This document shows positions 41,668-47,328 of a stretch of DNA of 47,328 bases, one piece after another. This DNA comes from Pararhizobium mangrovi (GTDB taxonomy: Bacteria; Pseudomonadota; Alphaproteobacteria; Rhizobiales; Rhizobiaceae). Both the position numbers and the translations under genes were made by a program. The stretch spans positions 1-47,328 of the forward strand of contig NZ_VHLH01000032.1 of assembly GCF_006516965.1 (NCBI RefSeq). The letters are read 5' to 3'. Below the pieces are notes generated by a model. The model was not told the DNA's origin and made no database searches. It was given only the letters and a program-made list of their open reading frames with translations. Position 1 is the first letter of the stretch. Each line of letters begins with the position of its first letter.

Positions 41668-42912
41668 GTGTCCGTATTCAAGACCCTTGGTATCGCCGCC
41701 GGCGCAGCGGCGATCGCGGCTTCGATGGTGCCCGCGAGCGCGAGCGATCTGACGTTCTGGAGCTGGCGCCAGGAGGACAAGAGCCAGTACGAGAAGTACA
41801 TCACGATGTTCGAGAAGGACCATCCCGACACGCATATTAAGTTCAAGGCGTACGAGGCGGACAACTACGCCACGATCCTTTCGACGGCGCTCGCCGGCGA
41901 CCAGGGACCGGACCTGATGATGGTGCGTGCCTACGGCGCGTTCGAATCCGTGGCGGGCCCAGGCTACCTGATGGATCTCGACAGCAAGATCCCGGCGCTC
42001 GACACGTTCCCGAAGGCGGCGATCAAGGCCGAGACCTTGCGCTCCGACGGCAAGGTCTACGCCGTCCCCTTCGCCTCGCAGACCATGCTCGTCATGTACA
42101 ACAAGGCAGTCTTTAAGAAGAACGGCATCGAGCCGCCGAAGACTTGGGACGACCTGATGGCGGACTGCAAGAAGCTGAAGCAGGCCGGCATCTACCCCTT
42201 CGCGAACGGTACGGCGACCGCCTGGCAGAACGAGACCATCGTCTTCGCGCTCGGCTCGTCCATCATGGGCAAGGGCTTCTACGACGACCTGCAGGCCGGC
42301 AAGGCGACGTTCGAGGACCCGCGCTTCGTCGAGGCGCTCGCCAAGCTCGACGCGGTCAAGAAATATTTCCCCAACGGTTTCACGGGGATCGACTACCCCT
42401 CCTCCCAGCAACTCTTCGCGTCGGGCATGGCGGGCATGTTCGCCGGCGGGTCGTTCGAGATCGCCAACTTCAAGCAGCAGAATCCCAAACTCGATATCGG
42501 CGTCTTTCCCGCTCCGCCGGAAAAGACCGGCAAGGATGCGCTCGTCAGCGTCTTCTACGATGGCGGCTATGCGGCCAACGCCAAAACCGAACACCCGAAG
42601 GAGGCGCTCGAGTTCCTGAAGTTCCTTGCCTCGAAGAAGTTCGGCCAGGCCTTCGCGAACGGCCTCGGCAACGTTTCCCCGGTTCCCGGCGTGCAGTTCA
42701 AGTCGCCGCTGCTCTCGCGTATCGCCGATCTGAACACGACATCGATCCCCTACGTCATGCTGGTCGATTTCCGCTACGAAAAGCCGAGTGGCTCGGTGGT
42801 TCTGCAACAGCAGATCCAGAAGATGATGGCCGGCAAGGCCACGCCGAAGGAAGTCGGCGCCAAGCTGACCAAGGATCTGGCAACGTACTACAAGCCGTTC
42901 CAGAACCAGTAA
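41668..42912 (+). CDS. Sugar ABC transporter extracellular substrate-binding protein
   Basis: A 414-residue family 1 extracellular solute-binding protein. A signal peptide (about 1-25, ending at PASAS) precedes DLTFWSWRQEDKSQYEKYITMFEKDHPD, the typical N-terminal lobe of sugar-binding proteins. Later features are YAVPFASQTMLVMYNKAVFKKNGI and PPKTWDDLMADCKKLK. It starts with GTG at 41668 after a strong AAGGAGG. Its ligand is not readable from sequence; with NanE, a sugar kinase and MurQ nearby, an amino sugar or a disaccharide such as GlcNAc-MurNAc is likely (inference). Confidence 0.92.
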   Translation: MSVFKTLGIAAGAAAIAASMVPASASDLTFWSWRQEDKSQYEKYITMFEKDHPDTHIKFKAYEADNYATILSTALAGDQGPDLMMVRAYGAFESVAGPGYLMDLDSKIPALDTFPKAAIKAETLRSDGKVYAVPFASQTMLVMYNKAVFKKNGIEPPKTWDDLMADCKKLKQAGIYPFANGTATAWQNETIVFALGSSIMGKGFYDDLQAGKATFEDPRFVEALAKLDAVKKYFPNGFTGIDYPSSQQLFASGMAGMFAGGSFEIANFKQQNPKLDIGVFPAPPEKTGKDALVSVFYDGGYAANAKTEHPKEALEFLKFLASKKFGQAFANGLGNVSPVPGVQFKSPLLSRIADLNTTSIPYVMLVDFRYEKPSGSVVLQQQIQKMMAGKATPKEVGAKLTKDLATYYKPFQNQ

Positions 42913-42988
42913 CAGCACGTGCGCGCGCCGGCGTGGCGAACGGCGGCGTGCGACATTGCCGGGCAACGACGAAGGGAATGAGGAGGCG

Positions 42989-43909
42989 ATGTTCGGAATG
43001 CGGATAACGCGACGCGGCCTGTGGATCGCCTGTCTGATCGTGCCCCCGGTTCTCGTCCTCGCGCTCTTCACGGTCTACCCGATCGTCACGGCGCTCGGCT
43101 ACGCCTTCTTCGACTGGAACGGCGCGGCGCAGGGCGACTTCGTCTTCCTTCAGAACTTCCGGGACGTGCTCTTCCGCGAACCCTTCGCGACGTGGACCCG
43201 CAACGCCTTCCTGCACAACATCGTCGTCTTCGCGGTGCTGATGGTCGTGCAGAACGGCATCGGCTTCCTGATCGCCTACGCGCTATGGCGCAACCTGCCG
43301 GGCGCGCGCTTCCATCGCGTCGCGGTCTTCCTGCCGGTCGTCCTGTCGACGATCATCGTCGGCTTCGTCTGGAAGCTCTTCTTCAATCCGCTCTTCGGTC
43401 TGGTGAACCAGACACTGCGGGCGATCGGCCTCGACATGCTCGCCCAACCCTGGCTCGGACAGAGCTCGACGGCGCTCGGCGCGCTCATTCTCGTCAACGC
43501 CTGGCACTGGATCGGATTTCCCTCGCTCATCTATCTCGCCGGCATGCAGCGCATCCCGGGCGAGATCATGGATGCCGCCCGCATGGACCGCGACAGCGAA
43601 CTCTCGATCCTCAGGCGCATCGTCTGGCCGCTGATCGCGCCGAGCGCGACCATCGTCTTCATCCTCACCTTCATCGGCTCGTTCAACTGGTTCGAACTTC
43701 CCTACATCATGGCGGGCGTCGACGGCTCGCCCTACGGCTCGACCGACGTTCTCGGCCTTTATTTCTACCGTACCGCCTTCGGCAACCAGAGCGCCGGCAC
43801 GCAGGACTTCGGCCACGGTAGCGCGCTCGCCGTCATCACCTTCCTCTTCATTGCCGTCGTCGCCGGCTTCTGGACGGTGCACCTGCGCAAGCGCGAGATC
43901 GAGCTATGA
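42989..43909 (+). CDS. Sugar ABC transporter permease (MalF/UgpA family)
   Basis: A 306-residue permease with six hydrophobic helices, opening with LIVPPVLVLALFTVYPIVTALGYAFFDWNG as in this family. The EAA loop reads IPGEIMDAARMDRDSELSILRRIVWPLIAP. The AGGAGG at 42981 is too close for the ATG at 42989 and rather far for the one at 42998, so the exact start is uncertain; upstream GAAGGGA favours 42989. It is followed by an overlapping MalG-type permease gene. Confidence 0.92.
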   Translation: MFGMRITRRGLWIACLIVPPVLVLALFTVYPIVTALGYAFFDWNGAAQGDFVFLQNFRDVLFREPFATWTRNAFLHNIVVFAVLMVVQNGIGFLIAYALWRNLPGARFHRVAVFLPVVLSTIIVGFVWKLFFNPLFGLVNQTLRAIGLDMLAQPWLGQSSTALGALILVNAWHWIGFPSLIYLAGMQRIPGEIMDAARMDRDSELSILRRIVWPLIAPSATIVFILTFIGSFNWFELPYIMAGVDGSPYGSTDVLGLYFYRTAFGNQSAGTQDFGHGSALAVITFLFIAVVAGFWTVHLRKREIEL

Positions 43910-44778
43910 CGGCGGTGGACGCTTCCCGAAACGCCGCCGCGCGCGAGCGCTCCGGCCTCGGCGTCTTCACGCAGGACGCGCTCCTGCAGATCTTCCTGAT
44001 CGCGAACACGTTCATCATGCTGTTCCCGATCCTCGTCATGGTGCTGAACGGGTTCAAGACGAATGCCGAGATCTTCTCCTCGCCGTTCGCGCTGCCCAAT
44101 TTCCAGAACCTTTCGAATTTCGAGGCGATCGCCACCGGCACGAGCTTCGTGCGCTACCTCTTCAATTCCGTGCTCGTCACCGGTCTTTCCATCGGCTTCA
44201 TCCTGATCCTCGGAACGATGGCCGCCTACGCGATCGCGCGCTACGCCTTTCGCGGGTCCGGCCTGCTGCTCCTCTTCTTCATCGCCGGCCTGACCGTGCC
44301 GCTGAAGCTCGCGATCATTCCGCTCTTCATCCTCATGCGCGATCTCGGCCTTCTCGATACGCAGTTTTCGCTGATCTGCGTCTATACGGCGATGGGCCTG
44401 CCCTCGACGGTCTTCATCATGACCGGTTTCATCCGAACCCTGCCGCGCGACCTCGAGGACGCCGCCCGCATGGACGGTGCAAGCGAGTTCAAGATCATGC
44501 GGTCAGTCATTCTGCCGCTGGCGCGCCCCGCCATGGTCATCGCCGCCATCCAGAACCTCGTGCCGATCTGGAACGACTTCTTCTTCCCCCTGGTCTTCAT
44601 CCAGACGGAATCGCTGAAGACCCTGCCGCAGGGGCTGACGACCTTCATGGGCGAATACAACACGAACTGGGGCGTGCTCTTCGCGGGCCTGACGCTGGCC
44701 GCGGCGCCGATCACCCTGGTTTACATCGTGCTGTCGCGTCAGTTCATCAACGGTATGACCTCGGGAGCCGTGAAATGA
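43906..44778 (+). CDS. Sugar ABC transporter permease (MalG/UgpE family)
   Basis: A 290-residue partner permease. The first helix (IFLIANTFIMLFPILVMVLNGFK) is followed by a periplasmic loop. The EAA loop reads LPRDLEDAARMDGASEFKIMRSVILPLARPAM, and the C-terminus SRQFINGMTSGAVK is the classic MalG-type end that contacts the ATPase. The start overlaps the MalF-type stop and its own stop overlaps the nanE start, showing tight coupling. Confidence 0.93.
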   Translation: MTAVDASRNAAARERSGLGVFTQDALLQIFLIANTFIMLFPILVMVLNGFKTNAEIFSSPFALPNFQNLSNFEAIATGTSFVRYLFNSVLVTGLSIGFILILGTMAAYAIARYAFRGSGLLLLFFIAGLTVPLKLAIIPLFILMRDLGLLDTQFSLICVYTAMGLPSTVFIMTGFIRTLPRDLEDAARMDGASEFKIMRSVILPLARPAMVIAAIQNLVPIWNDFFFPLVFIQTESLKTLPQGLTTFMGEYNTNWGVLFAGLTLAAAPITLVYIVLSRQFINGMTSGAVK

Positions 44779-45437
44779 GCGCCATTCCCAAAGGCTGCCT
44801 CGTCGTCTCCTGCCAGGCGCGCGTCGACAACCCGCTGCACGGCCCGCAGTTCATGGGCGCGATGGCGCGTGCGGCGGCCGAAGGCGGTGCCGGTGCCCTT
44901 CGCGTCAACGGCCCCGAGGACATCGCGGCGGCACGCGAGGCCGGACTGCCGATCATCGGCATCAACAAGATCTTCTCCGACCATCCGGTCTACATCACGC
45001 CGAGCTTCGAAGCGGCCGAGGCCGTCGCGCGTGCCGGCGCCGATATCGTCGCACTCGACTGCACGCATCGCCCCCATCCGTGCGAAGCACCCGAGGTCCT
45101 CGTGCGCCGCATCCGCGAAGAACTCGATCGTCCAGTCTTCGCCGACATTTCCACCCTCGAAGAAGGCATCGCGGCCGAGGCGATGGGCGCGGCCTACGTC
45201 GCGACGACGCTCGCCGGCCATACCGGCGGCCCGGTCCCCGCCCTGCCCGATCTCGCGCTGATCGAAGCGCTTGCGAGCCGCTGCACCGTTCCGGTCGTCG
45301 CGGAAGGGCGCTTCAACACACCAGAACTCGCAAGGGCGGCGATCGACGCCGGTGCGCACGCCGTCGTCGTCGGCACGATGATCACCAATCCGCGCGAGAT
45401 CACCCGCGCATTCGCCGCACGGGTTTCTCCCGCATGA
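44775..45437 (+). CDS. nanE: N-acetylmannosamine-6-phosphate 2-epimerase
   Basis: A 220-residue TIM-barrel enzyme of the NanE family, which converts ManNAc 6-phosphate to GlcNAc 6-phosphate. Characteristic segments are LVVSCQARVDNPLHGPQFMGAMARAAAEGGAGALRVNG, LPIIGINKIF with the conserved Lys, ADIVALDCTHRPHP, ADISTLEEGIAAEAMGAAYVATTLAGHT, and the C-terminal VAEGRFNTPELARAAIDAGAHAVVVGT. It is sandwiched between the sugar importer and a sugar kinase. Because no sialate lyase (NanA) is present, the imported sugar may be ManNAc-containing or the enzyme may work alongside MurQ to feed GlcNAc 6-phosphate. Confidence 0.92.
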   Translation: MSAIPKGCLVVSCQARVDNPLHGPQFMGAMARAAAEGGAGALRVNGPEDIAAAREAGLPIIGINKIFSDHPVYITPSFEAAEAVARAGADIVALDCTHRPHPCEAPEVLVRRIREELDRPVFADISTLEEGIAAEAMGAAYVATTLAGHTGGPVPALPDLALIEALASRCTVPVVAEGRFNTPELARAAIDAGAHAVVVGTMITNPREITRAFAARVSPA

Positions 45438-46342
45438 ACACGACGTTCCTCGGTATCGACATGGGCGGCACCGGTTCGCGTTTCGCGCTCGTGGATCGTG
45501 ACGGAACCCTCATCGTCCGCGGCGTGGCGGGTGGCGGCACCGGTAACCTTTTCAGCGATGCCGCGCGAAGCGAATTCCATGAGGCGATCGCCGAGATCGC
45601 GACGGCCTGCAGACCGCATGCGATCACGGCGACCGTCGCCGGCATCACCGGCCTCGGCGCGCCGGTCGAACCGACCGCGCGGGGGATCCTCGCCGACGTC
45701 CTCGATCTGCCGGTCGATGCCATCGGCCTCTTCAACGACGCCGAACTCGCCTATCACGCCGCATTCTCGCCCGGCGAAGGTCATCTGATCGCGGCCGGAA
45801 CGGGTACGATCGGCCTTCATGTCGCACCCGACGGAACGTCGACGCGCGTCGGCGGACGCGGTCCGCTGATCGACGATGCCGGTTCGGGAAGCTGGCTCGC
45901 CTTGCGCGCGCTCGAAGCCGTCTTCCGCGATATCGACCGGAACGGCCGGCCTACCGAAACGGCGATCCTCGCGCGCCACCTCTTCGCGGCGATCGATGGA
46001 TACGACTGGGATACGGTGCGCGGCTACGTCTACGGCAACGGCCGGGGAAAACTCGGCGAACTGGCCGTTGCCGTCAGCGCCGCCGAAAGCGAGGGTGATC
46101 CTATTGCCGCCGATCTGATGAAACGCGCCGGCGACGAACTCGCCCTTCTGGCAAACGCACTTCGCGCCCGTTGCGGGCGGCTCCCGATCCACGTTACCGG
46201 CCGCGTTCCGTCGCTTTCGCCCGTGCTGCGCGACACGTTCAGGCAAGCGCTTGGCGACGTGCAGATACGCTTCGAGGCGATCGACGTCGCGCTGGCGGCA
46301 GCGCAACTGGCTGTGAAAAACTTCGGCGGAAGGGCCCGATGA
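45434..46342 (+). CDS. N-acetyl-amino-sugar kinase (BadF/BcrA ATPase family, NagK/MurK-like)
   Basis: A 302-residue ASKHA-fold kinase. The phosphate-binding motif GIDMGGTGSRFALVD is at the N-terminus, with FNDAELAYHAAF, the glycine-rich AAGTGTIGL and GGRGPLIDDAGSGSWLALRAL characteristic of the BadF/BadG/BcrA/BcrD group that includes GlcNAc and MurNAc kinases. It should phosphorylate the sugar brought in by the ABC importer, making the substrate for NanE or MurQ. Overlapping ATGA junctions tie it to nanE and gntR. The precise sugar (GlcNAc, ManNAc or MurNAc) is not settled by sequence alone. Confidence 0.87.
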   Translation: MNTTFLGIDMGGTGSRFALVDRDGTLIVRGVAGGGTGNLFSDAARSEFHEAIAEIATACRPHAITATVAGITGLGAPVEPTARGILADVLDLPVDAIGLFNDAELAYHAAFSPGEGHLIAAGTGTIGLHVAPDGTSTRVGGRGPLIDDAGSGSWLALRALEAVFRDIDRNGRPTETAILARHLFAAIDGYDWDTVRGYVYGNGRGKLGELAVAVSAAESEGDPIAADLMKRAGDELALLANALRARCGRLPIHVTGRVPSLSPVLRDTFRQALGDVQIRFEAIDVALAAAQLAVKNFGGRAR

Positions 46343-47133
46343 CCGCGAAATGCCCGAGCGTCGGCGAGCAGGAAAAGCTCGTCGAATGGCTGAACCTGAA
46401 CGCGAAGGCGAGCGGGCCGATCTACATGCAGCTTGCCGAGCGCATGCGGGCCGCAATCCTCAGTGGCCATTTCGATTCCACCTCGCCCCTTCCGCCCGAG
46501 CGCGAGCTTTCCGCGCTCATCGGCGTTTCGCGAACCACCGTGCGCAAGTCGATCGACGTCCTCGTCGCCGAAGGCCTGCTCGACCAGCGACACGGCTCCG
46601 GCACCTATGTGATCCCGCGCGTGGAGCAACGGCTGTGGGGGTTGCGAAGTTTTTCTCAGGAAATTCGCGCGCGGGGGATGAACCCGTCTTCGGTAGTGCT
46701 CGAAAAAACCGTTGCGCAACCCGCTTCGGAGGAGATGCTGGCACTCGGCCTCGGCTCCGAAGCGCGTGTGTTGCGCTACAACCGGTTGCGGCTTGCCGAC
46801 GATGTTCCGATGGCGATCGAACGGGTGACGATCGAACACAGCCTCATCGGCGACATCGCCGAGATCGGAGATTCGCTTTACGAGACGCTCGCTCAGCGCG
46901 GGCGCCCGCCGGTTCGCGCGCTTCAGCGCATTTCCGCCGATACCGTTTCGCCGCGGGATGCCGAACTCCTGTCGGTGCGGCCGGATTCCGCCGTGCTCGT
47001 CCTCGAACGGCGCAGCTACACGGCGGACGGGACGGTCCTCGAATTCACGCGCTCGACCTACCGGGCGGACCGGTACGATTTCATCGTCGAGCTGACGATG
47101 CAGGAAAACGGCGTCGATCTCGTCCGCGTCTGA
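46339..47133 (+). CDS. GntR-family regulator, HutC subfamily (UTRA domain)
   Basis: A 264-residue regulator. The N-terminal winged helix (about 25-95) has SPLPPERELSALIGVSRTTVRKSIDVLVAEGLLDQRHGSGTYV, and the C-terminal half is a UTRA ligand-binding domain (GLGSEARVLRYNRLRLADDVPMAIERVTI through FTRSTYRADRYDFIVEL). UTRA regulators of amino-sugar genes sense sugar phosphates such as GlcNAc 6-phosphate. It ends the sugar operon, overlapping the kinase gene, and probably acts on the ATTGGTAT elements at 36889 and 40443. Confidence 0.93.
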   Translation: MTAKCPSVGEQEKLVEWLNLNAKASGPIYMQLAERMRAAILSGHFDSTSPLPPERELSALIGVSRTTVRKSIDVLVAEGLLDQRHGSGTYVIPRVEQRLWGLRSFSQEIRARGMNPSSVVLEKTVAQPASEEMLALGLGSEARVLRYNRLRLADDVPMAIERVTIEHSLIGDIAEIGDSLYETLAQRGRPPVRALQRISADTVSPRDAELLSVRPDSAVLVLERRSYTADGTVLEFTRSTYRADRYDFIVELTMQENGVDLVRV

Positions 47134-47159
47134 TCCGGCGATCGCGACACACGGCACGC

Positions 47160-47177
47160 TTAACGACGCGTTAACCA
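47160..47177 (+). promoter_or_regulatory. CtrA box (TTAA-N7-TTAACCA) upstream of murA
   Basis: TTAA at 47160-47163 and TTAA at 47171-47174 are separated by exactly seven bases (CGACGCG), and the second half continues as TTAACCA. This matches the full consensus for the alphaproteobacterial cell-cycle regulator CtrA (TTAA-N7-TTAAC). It lies about 81 bases upstream of the murA start, a place suited to control of the promoter. The motif is also an inverted repeat (TTAACG/CGTTAA), so another regulator is not excluded. Confidence 0.5.
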
Positions 47178-47257
47178 CGCCGGGCGCAAGCTCCGCGCCA
47201 ATCGTCCACGTCGCGTAGAGAAACGGGAGCGGGTTCTCTTTCGAGCCCGGAGAGAGC

Positions 47258-47328
47258 ATGGATCGCATACGCATAGTCGGTGGCCATCGTCTGAACGGCA
47301 GCATTCCGATCTCGGGTGCGAAGAACGC
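47258..47328 (+). CDS. murA: UDP-N-acetylglucosamine 1-carboxyvinyltransferase, N-terminal fragment
   Basis: The first 23 codons read MDRIRIVGGHRLNGSIPISG followed by AKN, matching the invariant N-terminus of MurA, including the active-site Lys22-Asn23 pair. MurA makes the first committed peptidoglycan precursor from UDP-GlcNAc and phosphoenolpyruvate. A GGAGAGAG ribosome site precedes the ATG. The remainder of the gene is outside the window. Confidence 0.9.
   Translation, partial: MDRIRIVGGHRLNGSIPISGAKN

Noticed and set aside
1-47328. tRNA, rRNA, CRISPR arrays, insertion sequences or phage genes
   Set aside because: I found no cloverleaf-like or rRNA-like stretches, no regularly spaced repeats, no transposase or integrase motifs; gene spacing leaves almost no room for them.

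Overview
This window looks like a chromosomal segment of a GC-rich alphaproteobacterium, most likely Hyphomicrobiales (Rhizobiales). The clues are the GC-rich coding style, frequent GTG/TTG starts, tightly overlapping operons, a DUF2778 protein of rhizobial type, and a near-ideal CtrA box (TTAA-N7-TTAACC) in front of murA. I see no RNA genes, insertion sequences, CRISPR arrays or phage genes. Almost the whole window is coding.

Region 1 (1-27212) is a large aromatic-acid catabolic island. A branched-chain-amino-acid-type ABC importer (2535-7260) sits divergently from a fused enoyl-CoA hydratase/3-hydroxyacyl-CoA dehydrogenase and a glutaryl-CoA dehydrogenase cut by the left edge. A long minus-strand operon (23228 to 12675, apparently continuing through an internal operator to 8576) encodes a three-part Rieske dioxygenase, an acyl-CoA ligase, a thiolase-fold protein without the catalytic Cys, a Zn-ribbon/OB-fold (DUF35)-SDR fusion, a kynurenine-formamidase/isatin-hydrolase-like cyclase, dehydrogenases, a two-domain 2-aminobenzoyl-CoA monooxygenase/reductase and a second CoA ligase. 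A divergent plus-strand operon (23446-27212) encodes an SDR, a MarR regulator, a crotonase-fold enzyme, an acyl-CoA dehydrogenase and a RidA protein. My best reading is an iad-type indole-3-acetate (auxin) pathway: ring oxygenation to a dioxindole-3-acetate-like acid, CoA activation, retro-aldol release of acetyl-CoA leaving isatin, hydrolysis to isatinate, then anthranilate, 2-aminobenzoyl-CoA, ring dearomatisation and beta-oxidation to glutaryl-CoA. The substrate is inferred. The 2-aminobenzoyl-CoA branch is the firmest part. Four copies of an AT-rich near-palindrome (nTTTAAACTTAAAA-like) lie in front of the transcription units and probably form the MarR regulon.

Region 2 (27213-31073) is a compact three-gene unit: a JmjC/cupin-like Fe(II) oxygenase, a Wzx-type flippase and a FemAB/CelD-like acyltransferase. 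It suggests export or decoration of a surface glycan, although no glycosyltransferase is present. It is followed by a membrane-anchored DUF2778 protein (31253-32800).

Region 3 (32847-47133) looks like a muropeptide/amino-sugar salvage island. A minus-strand operon encodes peptide-ABC ATPases OppD/OppF, MurQ and a beta-lactamase-fold hydrolase. The divergent plus-strand series encodes the cognate peptide-binding protein and permeases, then a sugar ABC importer, NanE, a BadF/NagK-type sugar kinase and a HutC-type GntR regulator. The 8-mer ATTGGTAT occurs in both promoter regions and may be the GntR half-site. The window ends in the first codons of murA.
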